Source of the DNA: Aureibacter tunicatorum
GTDB taxonomy: Bacteria > Bacteroidota > Bacteroidia > Cytophagales > Cyclobacteriaceae
Assembly: GCF_036492635.1 (NCBI RefSeq)
Contig: NZ_AP025310.1
Coordinates: forward strand, 1-61,258
Reading direction: 5' to 3'
DNA length: 61,258 nucleotides
The notes beneath the pieces were generated by a model. The model had not been told where the DNA came from. It ran no database searches and saw nothing but the letters and a program-made list of their open reading frames with translations. Both the position numbers and the translations under genes were made by a program. Position 1 is the stretch's first letter. Every line of letters starts with the position of its first letter. Below, in pieces: positions 43,561 through 53,863 of this stretch.

Positions 43561-43926
43561 TTAGCTTAATATTGCGCTTATGTTGTTATACTTTTCGTGA
43601 TCCAGGTTATACTCTTTCATTTCACTGTGCAGAATCAATGGCAGTTTAATTTTTCTAGAGTTATTGTATTCTTTTTTAATCGTGTCCAAGTAGACTTGTT
43701 GATATTCGAGAGGAATGGCGTTTGAGGACTCAGAATCACTTGCATACTTATTGAAGGTATGGCGTTGAAAATGATGAAACTCCTTGATATAATCATTCAG
43801 CAAATGCTTGACTACTCCTAATCTGACAGAAATAGTTGTGTTTATATTTTTAGGGAGTTGATCAATTGTATGAATGATATTTATCATTTGCCCTATATCT
43901 AATTCAACATTATTACTGAAAAGCAT
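43561..43926 (-). CDS. Small phage-type protein, paralog B of three
   Basis: A 121-residue paralog of the flanking genes: IIHTIDQLPKNINTTISVRLGVVKHLLNDY corresponds to the IIKSIENGPKEVPAKISVSL segment of paralog A, and FQRHTFNKYASD to the FQKNSFEKYADE of paralog C. The C-terminal end RKIKLPLILHSE is the shared beta segment. It is more basic than its neighbours. Function unknown, as for paralog A. Confidence 0.5.
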   Translation of the reverse strand: MLFSNNVELDIGQMINIIHTIDQLPKNINTTISVRLGVVKHLLNDYIKEFHHFQRHTFNKYASDSESSNAIPLEYQQVYLDTIKKEYNNSRKIKLPLILHSEMKEYNLDHEKYNNISAILS

Positions 43927-44129
43927 TATTATTGATTATAATGGTTATTATTAAATGAACTATTCAAGTATCTGTAATACTCTTTTTTTAGTTTGTGATA
44001 CAAATAAAGTATCTAATATTTAATCTAAAAAATCATCTAACTGTGATGTAATTAAGAGACCTTTTTATAGTTATTTATAGTCCTGTGACAAGCTTTAAAC
44101 ATATATGCAAACAACTTATTGCAAGTGAG

Positions 44130-44504
44130 TTAATGTGAAATTATAGGTGCGAAGGATGCGATGATATTTGGGTTCATAAATAAAGAAGGGTTCTTTTCTA
44201 TAACCTCTATATTAATATTTGGAATACTAATTTCTACTTGAAGATCTATCATTTTATCCACTTCTTCCAAATACTTTTTCTCATTGCTGACTAAGATTGA
44301 AGCTCCTGTTTCATCGGCATATTTTTCAAAACTATTTTTTTGAAATTTTTGAAATAGTTCAAAAATGGGAGTGCTTGATTGCTGAATTAATTTAAATAGC
44401 AAGCTTAATTCAAAACTATGTGTATCGCCTATAATCTCGCAGGCTTTGTGAAGGTCGATAATTTGCTTGATACTTAGGGTTGTTTGTGATTGTTTGATGT
44501 TCAT
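44130..44504 (-). CDS. Small phage-type protein, paralog C of three
   Basis: A 124-residue paralog, the first after the fibre gene. It shares the order helix (IIDLHKACEIIGDTHSFELSLLFKLI), FQKNSFEKYADE, and beta-rich end (EISIPNINIEVIE). It is separated from paralog B by a 203-base gap. Triplication with strong divergence suggests three different partners or positions in one structure, perhaps a fibre-attachment complex. No known motif. Confidence 0.5.
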   Translation of the reverse strand: MNIKQSQTTLSIKQIIDLHKACEIIGDTHSFELSLLFKLIQQSSTPIFELFQKFQKNSFEKYADETGASILVSNEKKYLEEVDKMIDLQVEISIPNINIEVIEKNPSLFMNPNIIASFAPIISH

Positions 44505-44527
44505 TAGTTATAGATTTTTATATGAAA

Positions 44528-44552
44528 AGAGATGCCTATAAAAGACATCTCT
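44528..44552 (-). terminator. Hairpin after the 1980-residue fibre gene
   Basis: AGAGATG (44528-44534) and CATCTCT (44546-44552) form a 7-bp stem, followed on the minus strand by TTTTCATATAAAAA. It lies 10 bases after the fibre stop codon. A partial terminator would let some transcripts continue into the modification genes. Confidence 0.5.
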
Positions 44553-44561
44553 AGTTGAAAT

Positions 44562-47500
44562 TTAAGCATCTCGATTTAGAGCATATACGCTAGCTAATAC
44601 GCCATTATTAAACTGTATTTGAAGGTTTTTCGAACTGCTATTATAAAATTGTATATAAAGGCTAGTTGAAGTGTAGTATAACCTTAGGTAGACACTATAA
44701 GAGGTTGCAACCGTATATTTTGAACCATTATTTATAGCAACTCTATTAGTATAAATGTTTGTATAATAAGCAGTAGGAGTTGATGGATTGCCAGGAACTC
44801 CTGCCTCCCCTGATGGAGCACTTGGCCCTGGAGGGCCTGCTGGCCCTGACAAGCCTGTTGGTCCAGCTTCACCTTTGCTTCCTATATCTCCCGGAAGGCC
44901 TCGATCGGATGTATATACTTTAAAACTACCTACAAGTTCACAAAAAACTAGACTTCTGGAATATAAATTACTAATAGGTATTTTATATGAATAAGTTGAC
45001 CCCGAAGCGACTATAGTGTTAAGGTTATTTATATCAATATTGTATTTAATGCCTCCATCACCAAACTCACCATTATTCTTATTACGATATCTAGGTGCTG
45101 TTAAACCATCCCTTTTTAATTCCATATAGTTCTCTACAGAAGAACCTGAGGCGTAGTGATTCCATCTGAAGAATTCATTATTGTTATCTTTAGTATAAAA
45201 TTCAAGATATGAATCAGAATCACTGTCTGTATTGTTTTTAAATCTAATCCCAGCACCGTCGGTATTTCTATACCAAGATATTCCAGTTAGATTGTTAGTG
45301 AAAGTTAGATTGCCAGTTATACTGCTACCAGATTTTTTCACATAATTACTACCAATATATGTTTCAATATTCCCCGTATGCAATAATTCAGCCCAAGCTT
45401 GCCACCTTACATCTGATTGATATCTTCGTACTTTAAAGGAATTAGTATCACCAAGTGATGCTGCGATTTGCATACCTCCATTGTTATGGCCTAGATTATA
45501 AACCATAGAATTATCGTCTGGTTTACCAACAGAACTATATTGGGATTTACCATACCAATATCTGCCACTTTGAAATGAATCAAGATTTGAAGGAGATATA
45601 TACGGCTGTCCTAATTTTAATCCATCTACAACAACATCACCGAATAGAGACATACCGCCTTGCTTGATCATACCGATGTCACAAGAGACATCTTCTTTTA
45701 ATACAGACCATTTGGATTCATCAAGACCAGGGTTTTCATCATCCTCTACCCAGTCAACTAAAGTCCAACCATTGGGTTGAATATTATCTCCTAATAAGAA
45801 TACTCCAACATTATTGCTTAACATTGCGGCCCGATCAATTTGCACTTGAATTGCACAGCCATCATATGTCCCATTTTGTTTTAATCTAATTTTATCAAAG
45901 ACGGTAGTACCGTAGAGCCCAGAGGAAAGAATAGTAATATTGCCCTTTCCAAAATGATGCGTAGCATAGAATATTACAGATTGATGTTTACCTGATGCTC
46001 CATCTCTAATTCCAAATCTTCCTGTAGCTCTATCTCCTTTATTTATAGCAATTGTATACCATTTAAAATCCAAGTTAGTTGCATAACGAGCATTGCTTGA
46101 TCCATCGATTCTAGCATGAGTTGTCGCATTGCTCTTCACATAACTAGATAAGGAAGGAAGGTTCCTCTGATAAAAATCTAAGGTAACAACTTCATTATAA
46201 TTGACAGGATTTGCAGCTTTAAACCTTTTAGAAGAATCACCATATAAAGATGCGTAATTTGCAAGCGAAGGAAGATTGCTATGATAATAGCTTTTAGTGA
46301 CCACATCACTATTTCCAGTAGGATTTGCCGCCCTGAACACTTTTGACGAATCCCCATGTAAAGAAGCATAATTAGCTAAAGAGGGAAGATTTCTTTGATA
46401 ATAATCTTTAGTAACGACATCATTGTTTCCAATAGGACTTGCTGCCCTGAACACTTTGGATGAATCTCCTTGCAATGATGCGTAATTAGCAAGCGAAGGA
46501 AGATTGCTATGATAATAGCTTTTAGTGACTACATCACTATTTCCAGTAGGATTTGCCGCCCTGAACACTTTGGATGAATCCCCATGTAAAGAAGCATAAT
46601 TAGCTAAAGAGGGAAGATTGTTTTGATAATAACTCTTCGTCACTACATCATCATCCCCAATAGGATTTGCTGCCTTAAATACTTTAGAAGAACTTCCACT
46701 TGATGAGGCATATCTCGCATTGGACTCATTCTCATTGAGTATTTTGTAATTATTGACAGCTATAAATGCATTGTTTGGATTTGCGATAAAAGCAAAAGTG
46801 TGAGTTGAACTTGCTCCTTTATTTTCTTCCGTATCCGTATTTTCCAATATAAATTGCATAGAGGAAGAAAATTCATCATTCTTATAATGAAAAATCGCAT
46901 TTGTATCGTCAAGATATGTTGATAAATACTCTGACGGACTAGCCTCCCTAGATATTTTTAACGATTTATCCCTATTGCTATTGATATGAAGTCCATTGTC
47001 AAAAACTTTATTTTCTGTAATGGTTTGAGAAGTATTGCGTGTTACAAAATCGCCTTCACCTTTTTTCTCATACCTTTCATCAAGAGATTGCCCATTCCAC
47101 TCAAATCCATTTTTTGCATTGATTTTGCCACTAGCGTCTACAACGAATATATCCTTTATAGGATCATTTTCTAGATTTCTGTACCCAATTTTTAATTCAT
47201 TGGATGAATCATCATTATAAAGTGTATAAAATTGAGCCGAAGCGCCAATAAATTCAACTCCTGCCTTTTTATTAGACCCAGAAATGATTTTTATTAAATT
47301 ATCGCTTGAAGTATTTTTAAACGTCTTTAAACCTGTTATTTCTTGGACAGTGTCTAAAGTAACATAACCTGCAGAGTGTTTAGGGGCATACCTTTCGTCT
47401 AGTTTTTGGCCTTTATACAATAATTCATCATATTCAACTTCTTGTGTTTGAAGATCAGGGTCTTCATTCATAAGTTGCACTTCAGATATTTGAAGGTCAT

Positions 47501-50500
47501 CAAATATACTTAAAGCAGTACTGTCAAATTGAAAGCTTTTAAAGCTAATATTAACTTTAAATTTATTTTTTCTTCTGATTTTAGAAATAATCTTGAAAAA
47601 ATAATGATTGTCATTATTTTCAAGGTTAGAAATGTACACTTGAGCTGAGGTTAATCCCTCAGTTTTGATAATTCTTTCAGATATCGCATTTTGAGGTTTA
47701 TTAACACTTTTAGGTGATGCATAAAAAACAAATTCTTTTGTTATTACGCCAGTTGAATTTTTATAATTATATCCTCCAACTACTTCTATAGTCATAGTGA
47801 ATAAACCAGTGACAGATTCATGTCTAGGCACAAGAACATCTACATATTCATATTTATCAAGAGGAACAATATTATTTACAGTCGAATAGTCAACAGCATT
47901 ATTAAAATTAATATTGAGTGGTTTTAATTTATAGATACTTTCATCAAAAAAGACACCGTTAGAATGAAATGAGCCATTCAAGTCCAGCTTATATTCTGGA
48001 GAGGATGTACCTATACCAATATTACCTGTATTTATATTAATAATATCATCAGCTACTTTTTCCCATTGGGTAGCACTGTAATTTGATTGTCTTAAATATC
48101 GATCATCAAGTGATTGCCCATTCCATTCAAATCCATTTTTAGAGTTAATTCCTTTGGTTGGACTGATATTGAGTATGTAACTATCAGGCTGAGTAGAAGT
48201 ACCAAAATTCCATCCTTCAGAGTTGATATAAATCGTTCTGGTATTGTCTGCTGTTTTAATATATCCTTCGTCAGACTTATCAGTTTTACCACCAAATTCA
48301 AATCCATTGATACGAATATGTTGATAGCCAGTTGGGTTTGATGATATTACTGGAATGCTTTGGCCTTCATTACTTCCAACCCACTTAAAATTAGAAAATG
48401 TCTTTTGACCTTGAATATTTTGATCGATGTTAGCAGTCTGCAAATATCTATTATCAGACTCTAATTGATTAATAATGTCAATTCCATTTTTTTGAATTGT
48501 CCCTGAAAAATTAGTGTCTCCCCATATATTTCCACCTTCCCTAACAGATAAAAAACTTCTGTCATAATTCGCATTGACCAATGAAAGGCCAATCGATTGA
48601 AAGAAAAATCTATTAGGGAGATATGTAACATTTTGATTACGATCTCTTAGCTCAATTTTAAAATAATTATATGCAGCTGACTCATTAGAAGGCATGCTGT
48701 TATACTTAGATTGAATAACTAACTTCGAGCTATTATTTATTCCTTCTAATCTATTGATTTCTACAAATGTTATATTATCTACACTTCCACTAAGTATAAT
48801 GGTATCAAATGATTCTTTGTTACTTGATAAATATCTTGGAATATAATATAAAGATGCAGTTGAATTATAATTAACATCATTTATCCATTCTGATTTAGGT
48901 AAATTGATATTTATATCAATCCCTGTTAGACTATCATCTAACTTCAATTCCGCTGGACTCGGATTATTAGTCCACATCGAAGACGATAATTTGGTTTCAG
49001 TAACAACGCCACCTATACCTGTGTATGTAACAGTTCCTCTTAGATCTGCATTAAGAAATATATTTCTTCTGGAAGAAGTAATCAGGGAATTAGGAGTAAA
49101 GCCTTCACTTGGTAAAATAGAATCATTTGATTTTAAATATATATCATCTGATTCTGATTTTGTATAATGATTATTAAAGCTGTCAGTATTCTTCTTTACC
49201 TGAGTATCCAAGAGCAAGGTGGCATCATGAATACTTCTAGCACTGTCGATATAATTAGAGCTAGATGGTTTATTATAAGCACCATTGGAGTTAAGGCCAG
49301 CACTAATTATAGCCGATGAAAGCTGTCCGTAAGTAGCAGCATCGCTAGATGAAGTGGCATTGGCAAGGTTGGTTAACTTATTGCTGCCGAGATCAAGGTC
49401 TTCTGTCATAGAAGTAGCGCCATCGACTCTTAAGTATTGACTGAAGTCAATGTCAATAGACTCTTCCTCTGAAATTTTGATGAATTTTTTAATTGATTCG
49501 GCATATCGATACACAGCCCAGCCTCTTTCAACACTATCATCCGCAGAGGCGTCATTGACAAAAATTATATCGTCATCTGATATGTTATCCAAGGCATTGA
49601 CCATGCTAGGGTAGTCATTGTATTGGTTTTTGATGCGATAAGCATTTTTGATAGACTCTATTTCTTCATGTAGCTTGCGTAAATTGTCTCCCGATTCTGG
49701 CACATTGTCTTTAAGTGCAAAAAAAGCATTTTCAAGTTGCTGGAGATTGATAGCATCAGAATGTACTGTTCCTGGAGCTATATTCTTCAACTTATGATTA
49801 TTTAATGAAATATCTCCTGATACGTTATTCGTGCTGCCATCTTTTTTAATGACTTCGTTTTTATCTGCTTTTTCATTATTTGAACTGGATAGCTCCAATT
49901 CTATCGTTTCAGATAGCTCGCTTAATTTTTTGTCTAGTTTTTCATCTGCATCATATAGGGAAGTTGCGCTATAAATATATGCAGATTCTCTGGACGGTGT
50001 ATATGATAAGCGGGATACGCCTAATACATTTGTTGTCAGATTATCAATTTCATTTTGAGTGACAAACTGAAGAAGGTCAGGAGTGTTAGTTAGCTCAGAA
50101 TAATCATGAGTATGCTTTAATGGACTATAAAGTTCATCGTGTCTGTGGCTTTTTAAACCATCAGACAAGTCAGCTGTATCGCCGTCAATATTATCCCATT
50201 TTTTAATTATTCCATCTTTTACATCAAGATAGACATGGGCTCCTAATGCATCGGTTACGATTATTGTACCAGTCTTTCCTTCAAGAACAAAAGGATCTCC
50301 TTTAGCCCCTTTAGGACCGACGTCTCCTTGAACTCCATTTTTGCCATCATTTCCTTGAGGTCCTTGTTCTCCTTTGACTCCTGAGTAGCCTCTAGCGCCT
50401 TGAGGTCCTTGTTGACCTTCAGGCCCAGGGTATCCCATACATCCTCTATCTCCCTTTTCGCCTTTTGGGCCAATGAGATTAGTGGTTTCATCTATTTCAG

Positions 50501-50504
50501 CCAT
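44562..50504 (-). CDS. 1980-residue collagen-like tail fibre
   Basis: The main receptor-binding fibre candidate. Residues 10-70 are a Gly-X-Y collagen stretch rich in Y-position Lys (GPKGEKGDRG, GVKGEQG, GPKGAKGDP). A His-rich HRHDELYSPLKHTHDYSE segment like metal-threaded phage fibre shafts follows. The middle has repeats of tail-fibre type (GIGTSSPEYKLDLNGSF, FEWNGQSLDDRY), and about residues 1272-1452 hold five copies of a 39-residue unit (SLANYASLHGDSSKVFRAAN). The C-terminal part has TGNIETYIGSNYVKKSG and a second collagen run (GEAGPTGLSGPAGPPGPS) before a beta-rich tip. Lys-Gly sites match the lysyl hydroxylase-like and GT25 enzymes encoded downstream. It is its own transcription unit start, after a terminator at 50674-50721. 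Confidence 0.88.
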   Translation of the reverse strand: MAEIDETTNLIGPKGEKGDRGCMGYPGPEGQQGPQGARGYSGVKGEQGPQGNDGKNGVQGDVGPKGAKGDPFVLEGKTGTIIVTDALGAHVYLDVKDGIIKKWDNIDGDTADLSDGLKSHRHDELYSPLKHTHDYSELTNTPDLLQFVTQNEIDNLTTNVLGVSRLSYTPSRESAYIYSATSLYDADEKLDKKLSELSETIELELSSSNNEKADKNEVIKKDGSTNNVSGDISLNNHKLKNIAPGTVHSDAINLQQLENAFFALKDNVPESGDNLRKLHEEIESIKNAYRIKNQYNDYPSMVNALDNISDDDIIFVNDASADDSVERGWAVYRYAESIKKFIKISEEESIDIDFSQYLRVDGATSMTEDLDLGSNKLTNLANATSSSDAATYGQLSSAIISAGLNSNGAYNKPSSSNYIDSARSIHDATLLLDTQVKKNTDSFNNHYTKSESDDIYLKSNDSILPSEGFTPNSLITSSRRNIFLNADLRGTVTYTGIGGVVTETKLSSSMWTNNPSPAELKLDDSLTGIDININLPKSEWINDVNYNSTASLYYIPRYLSSNKESFDTIILSGSVDNITFVEINRLEGINNSSKLVIQSKYNSMPSNESAAYNYFKIELRDRNQNVTYLPNRFFFQSIGLSLVNANYDRSFLSVREGGNIWGDTNFSGTIQKNGIDIINQLESDNRYLQTANIDQNIQGQKTFSNFKWVGSNEGQSIPVISSNPTGYQHIRINGFEFGGKTDKSDEGYIKTADNTRTIYINSEGWNFGTSTQPDSYILNISPTKGINSKNGFEWNGQSLDDRYLRQSNYSATQWEKVADDIININTGNIGIGTSSPEYKLDLNGSFHSNGVFFDESIYKLKPLNINFNNAVDYSTVNNIVPLDKYEYVDVLVPRHESVTGLFTMTIEVVGGYNYKNSTGVITKEFVFYASPKSVNKPQNAISERIIKTEGLTSAQVYISNLENNDNHYFFKIISKIRRKNKFKVNISFKSFQFDSTALSIFDDLQISEVQLMNEDPDLQTQEVEYDELLYKGQKLDERYAPKHSAGYVTLDTVQEITGLKTFKNTSSDNLIKIISGSNKKAGVEFIGASAQFYTLYNDDSSNELKIGYRNLENDPIKDIFVVDASGKINAKNGFEWNGQSLDERYEKKGEGDFVTRNTSQTITENKVFDNGLHINSNRDKSLKISREASPSEYLSTYLDDTNAIFHYKNDEFSSSMQFILENTDTEENKGASSTHTFAFIANPNNAFIAVNNYKILNENESNARYASSSGSSSKVFKAANPIGDDDVVTKSYYQNNLPSLANYASLHGDSSKVFRAANPTGNSDVVTKSYYHSNLPSLANYASLQGDSSKVFRAASPIGNNDVVTKDYYQRNLPSLANYASLHGDSSKVFRAANPTGNSDVVTKSYYHSNLPSLANYASLYGDSSKRFKAANPVNYNEVVTLDFYQRNLPSLSSYVKSNATTHARIDGSSNARYATNLDFKWYTIAINKGDRATGRFGIRDGASGKHQSVIFYATHHFGKGNITILSSGLYGTTVFDKIRLKQNGTYDGCAIQVQIDRAAMLSNNVGVFLLGDNIQPNGWTLVDWVEDDENPGLDESKWSVLKEDVSCDIGMIKQGGMSLFGDVVVDGLKLGQPYISPSNLDSFQSGRYWYGKSQYSSVGKPDDNSMVYNLGHNNGGMQIAASLGDTNSFKVRRYQSDVRWQAWAELLHTGNIETYIGSNYVKKSGSSITGNLTFTNNLTGISWYRNTDGAGIRFKNNTDSDSDSYLEFYTKDNNNEFFRWNHYASGSSVENYMELKRDGLTAPRYRNKNNGEFGDGGIKYNIDINNLNTIVASGSTYSYKIPISNLYSRSLVFCELVGSFKVYTSDRGLPGDIGSKGEAGPTGLSGPAGPPGPSAPSGEAGVPGNPSTPTAYYTNIYTNRVAINNGSKYTVATSYSVYLRLYYTSTSLYIQFYNSSSKNLQIQFNNGVLASVYALNRDA

Positions 50505-50673
50505 ATTGATATAGTAATTTTATAAAGTAATTATGTCTAATAAGTGAATAAGGAAAATTAATGAAAAAGACTGTAAGCCAAGAAAAACAAATTCATGATA
50601 GCTGAGGGCAACAAAATGGTGAACTAGTCAACATTTATCATGAATATATTATAACGGTAAATATTAATCAAAA

Positions 50674-50721
50674 AAGCTTTCCTTAACTATTTGCCAAAAG
50701 ACAAAAGTTAAAGGAAAGCTT
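50674..50721 (-). terminator. Terminator of the baseplate/short-fibre operon
   Basis: AAGCTTTCC and TTAACT (50674-50688) pair with AGTTAA and GGAAAGCTT (from about 50706 to 50721) with a one-base bulge. On the minus strand the stem is followed by TTTTTTGATT. It lies 23 bases after the last short fibre gene. Confidence 0.8.
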
Positions 50722-50743
50722 AACGCAAGTTTAATTTTAAGGT

Positions 50744-51319
50744 CTATATTTCCCCAACCTGACCAACTTGTCCTACAGCGCCAGGATAGCCAGGAGGATT
50801 TTTAAAATATTGTAGAGGGATGTCATTAGGGTTACCAGCATCCAAAATATCAATGAGGTCTTTATAGTACCCACGATCTTTGATGATCCAACTAATTATT
50901 CTACCATGCAATATTGTGAGTATATCGCCTCCGTCCAATTCCACTCTAACGGAAGGGAATTTATTTCTAATATCAATAGCGTTCTTAAAAGAGTGTAAAT
51001 TTGGGTCCGGATTACCATCCTCATCCAAAGGATGAGATCCGTCTATCAAATAGCCTTTAACATTATCAATTGGATTAGGTTCTTTTCCTGATATACATGA
51101 TACAACTTCATATGATTTAGCGTCTTTCCCATCCTCTCCTGGAGGGCCAACGCTTCCAGATCTACCAGGTGGTCCAGCAGTGCCTGGAGATCCGTTTGGT
51201 CCTGGAGAACCAGGATATCCTGGGGGGCCTTGAGATCCTTCAGGACCTTGAGCACCTTCCACGCCAGGAAGACCATCTACGCCAACTCTTCCTGGTATAT
51301 ATTTATATGCGATTCCCAT
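50744..51319 (-). CDS. Short collagen-like fibre protein 3
   Basis: A 191-residue protein. Residues 10-66 are about 19 Gly-X-Y triplets with many Y-position prolines ([24 protein letters not shown]), followed by a globular domain ([20 protein letters not shown]) related to the other short fibres. The chain ends in another Gly-rich collagen-like run ([15 protein letters not shown]) without a cap. Substrate for the prolyl hydroxylase is plausible. It is the last gene of the baseplate operon. Confidence 0.8.
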   Translation of the reverse strand: MGIAYKYIPGRVGVDGLPGVEGAQGPEGSQGPPGYPGSPGPNGSPGTAGPPGRSGSVGPPGEDGKDAKSYEVVSCISGKEPNPIDNVKGYLIDGSHPLDEDGNPDPNLHSFKNAIDIRNKFPSVRVELDGGDILTILHGRIISWIIKDRGYYKDLIDILDAGNPNDIPLQYFKNPPGYPGAVGQVGQVGEI

Positions 51320-51375
51320 GTTAAGTAATTATATGTAAACAATTTTTTATTCAAGGAATATTTGAAAATGATCAT

Positions 51376-51951
51376 TTATTGTTCTCCCTGAGGTCCTATT
51401 TCTCCTTCTGGACCCGAAGGTGTGAAAAACCTTCTCTGAAGTCCCCATTTATATAAAAATGAATAAGGGATATTAATAGGTTCAGTATAATGAAAATCAA
51501 AATCATCATTAATAGAAATAGGATTCGGTTCGCCATCTGGAGTCCAAGTCCAATCAGAGATATAGCCTTCTTCCAATTTTATGGCCTCAGAATTGCTTTC
51601 ATTATTTAATTCGATTTCAAAGAGCTTTCTATATAACTTATTATGAGTATTGTCTCGCAAAGATCTTTTAACATATTCGCCTTTACTGCCATCCTCATTT
51701 ACATTTATGATTTCTTTGTATACAGAATCTCTCGCTAATGATAATGGAGGAAAGCTTCTTCCATTTTTTCCATCTTTCCCTTTTACTCCAGGAAGACCTG
51801 GAGGACCTAATTCTCCAGGAGGGCCTGGTTGTCCAATTTCACCTCTCAATCCAGGAGGGCCAGGTAAGCCTCGAAGACCAACAGCACCTTTTTCTCCGCG
51901 AGGGCCAGGGGCGCCATGTTGTCCATCATATTGTTCTAAAGTATCAGCCAT
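51376..51951 (-). CDS. Short collagen-like fibre protein 2
   Basis: A 191-residue protein. Residues 10-64 are collagen-like ([33 protein letters not shown]) with both Pro and Lys at Y positions. A globular middle with [20 protein letters not shown] and [12 protein letters not shown] follows. It ends in [12 protein letters not shown], so both ends are collagen-like, which may allow end-to-end assembly with the other short fibres. Same operon as its neighbours; a 3-base gap separates it from short fibre 1. Confidence 0.8.
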   Translation of the reverse strand: MADTLEQYDGQHGAPGPRGEKGAVGLRGLPGPPGLRGEIGQPGPPGELGPPGLPGVKGKDGKNGRSFPPLSLARDSVYKEIINVNEDGSKGEYVKRSLRDNTHNKLYRKLFEIELNNESNSEAIKLEEGYISDWTWTPDGEPNPISINDDFDFHYTEPINIPYSFLYKWGLQRRFFTPSGPEGEIGPQGEQ

Positions 51952-51954
51952 ATT

Positions 51955-52488
51955 TTATTCATTTGATGTAGGGTAAGGTGTAGTTGCATCAGCAGTTAGA
52001 ATATCAGTAAACTTGTACTGTTTATTTTCAATATGTTTTACATTCCAAGCTGTAATTTTTCCATTGGAAAGCAGAATTTTATCACCATTTCGACAAAGTA
52101 TTTCTTTGTTATAGATATTTCTTAGATCTATATGCCTATCTGCTGAATACAAGCCTCTGCGATGTAGTATTTTAGTAAAATGAGCAATTTCACCATCTGT
52201 AAGCTTTTCAGCTTTTACTATTTTCATTCGGCCAATGATAGCTGTCCCAGGTGATCCTTTTGCTCCTTTTTCTCCAGGACTTCCTTGATCTCCTTGAGCT
52301 CCTGGAGGTCCTAGCTCACCAACTGGACCTGGAGAACCTTGGCTTCCATGATCTCCTGGAGGTCCAACTGGACCTCGAAGACCAGGGTACCCTCGCTCAC
52401 CCGGGGCACCATCTCTACCGTATTTTGTGTATTCCACTCCCGGAGGCCCTTCTGCTCCAGGCACGCCTGCTTGTCCTTCGTCACACAT
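51955..52488 (-). CDS. Short collagen-like fibre protein 1
   Basis: A 177-residue protein. Residues 5-81 are Gly-X-Y repeats with one interruption (VEYTKYG), including [19 protein letters not shown] and [10 protein letters not shown]. The C-terminal 95 residues form a globular domain ([36 protein letters not shown]) that resembles the one in short fibre 3, so the three genes arose by duplication. Y-position Pro and Lys are present, fitting the modification enzymes on this plasmid. Confidence 0.8.
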   Translation of the reverse strand: MCDEGQAGVPGAEGPPGVEYTKYGRDGAPGERGYPGLRGPVGPPGDHGSQGSPGPVGELGPPGAQGDQGSPGEKGAKGSPGTAIIGRMKIVKAEKLTDGEIAHFTKILHRRGLYSADRHIDLRNIYNKEILCRNGDKILLSNGKITAWNVKHIENKQYKFTDILTADATTPYPTSNE

Positions 52489-52502
52489 TTTGACCTCCTT
52501 TT

Positions 52503-53846
52503 TTATTTATTTAAACTTTCTTTCAACTCTTTTAATTCAGCGCTGATTTCTTTAATAGCTTCTACCAGCACAGCAGTCATTTGCGCATAACGAACTGATT
52601 TTATGCCATCAACTCCAGTTTCAACAAGGTTAGGAATAACTTCTTCCACTTCTTGAGCAATGAATCCAATGTGTTGGGATTTGTCGCTTATTCTTTGATA
52701 ATTGACACCTCTCATTTTTTCCACTTTTTCCAGCGAACTTTGAAGAGTTTCAACATTTTCCTTTAAACGTTGATCTGAATTAACTAAGACATCTTTGGCT
52801 ACAATGTCATTGTTCACTGTCATTTTGCCAGTAAATTCAGAAGTTTCATTAACTGTAAGCTTTTCATTAACCGTTAGTGTTGTTCCAGCTATAATACTGC
52901 CTGTTGATTCAATTTGACCAGTTTTCACAAAGTAATGATCAATTTCTGTTTTAGTGCCTCTGCTATCTTCAATAATAATACTATCGCCTTCAGATCTTAC
53001 TTTGGAGCTATTATTAACATTAGAAACATACAGTTCGTTCGAATCAACTACATCTGGCTTGATATAAGATTTCGAATCTTGTCGCACAACTATTTCGTTA
53101 TCGTGAAATTTCACAACACCTTCCAAATTTGTGCTTTCTTCGACATTTATTGTTTTAAATTTAGCTATATCTGAAGTTAAGTCTACTGATATGCTTATAC
53201 CGTCTTCAGATGTTGAAAGAACTTTTTCATCATTTTCATTTTTTACAATGATGTCGCCTTTAATGCTTACTCCCTTATCAAAAACGGCTTCATTTGAAAC
53301 TGTTAAAGATCCATTTATACTAACATCAGTATTTATCTCGCTAAAAAGAACATCCGATAAAAAGACTTTTTGGTATTCATAAGCATCAGCATCCAAACCG
53401 CCCTCAGGCATTGGGTCTAGCCTTGCAAATCTTTCTTTATAAGGCTTAATATTCTCATTAACGACATTATTATTGTCATTCTTTAATATAGTCTTTTCTA
53501 TATCAAATGGAGATTCATTAATACCTGAACTCACTATTTTCCATTGAAAATCTGTTTGATCTCCAGAAATGTTGTCTTTGATAAACGCCCAATTAGAAAT
53601 GCGACACAATATGAATTGCGCGTTGCCTTCATCCCAAAGAGCAACCATGTTTTTATTCAGAATGATTGAGGAGATTTGTGAATCACCTTCCAGATCGCCA
53701 TTTTGAGCTAAATAACGTGCTTGAATTATTCCATCCAAATATGAAAGTTCCAAGTCAGTCATTGACGATTTTAGAAATTTCAAATCCTCAATAGAAAAGG
53801 GGTAAGCCGTTTCCCCTCCAATTTTTTCAAAATTAAAGTATTTCAT
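52503..53846 (-). CDS. Tail fibre protein with S74 chaperone domain
   Basis: A 447-residue protein from the start at 53846 ([17 protein letters not shown]), chosen to avoid a 22-base overlap with the upstream gene. The middle is built of short beta repeats ([40 protein letters not shown]) typical of trimeric fibre shafts. The last 90 residues are an intramolecular chaperone of peptidase S74: [13 protein letters not shown] with the Ser-Asp start of the autoproteolysis site, [17 protein letters not shown], and a C-terminal helix. After trimerisation the chaperone is normally cut off. It directly precedes the short collagen-like fibres. Confidence 0.85.
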   Translation of the reverse strand: MKYFNFEKIGGETAYPFSIEDLKFLKSSMTDLELSYLDGIIQARYLAQNGDLEGDSQISSIILNKNMVALWDEGNAQFILCRISNWAFIKDNISGDQTDFQWKIVSSGINESPFDIEKTILKNDNNNVVNENIKPYKERFARLDPMPEGGLDADAYEYQKVFLSDVLFSEINTDVSINGSLTVSNEAVFDKGVSIKGDIIVKNENDEKVLSTSEDGISISVDLTSDIAKFKTINVEESTNLEGVVKFHDNEIVVRQDSKSYIKPDVVDSNELYVSNVNNSSKVRSEGDSIIIEDSRGTKTEIDHYFVKTGQIESTGSIIAGTTLTVNEKLTVNETSEFTGKMTVNNDIVAKDVLVNSDQRLKENVETLQSSLEKVEKMRGVNYQRISDKSQHIGFIAQEVEEVIPNLVETGVDGIKSVRYAQMTAVLVEAIKEISAELKELKESLNK

Positions 53847-53863
53847 GGGTATATTAAAATATT

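Noticed and set aside
50744-52488. The short collagen-like genes as one gene split by frameshifts
   Set aside because: Each has its own start and a globular domain, with gaps of 3-56 bases. They look like duplicated genes, although the collagen-like C-terminal ends are odd.
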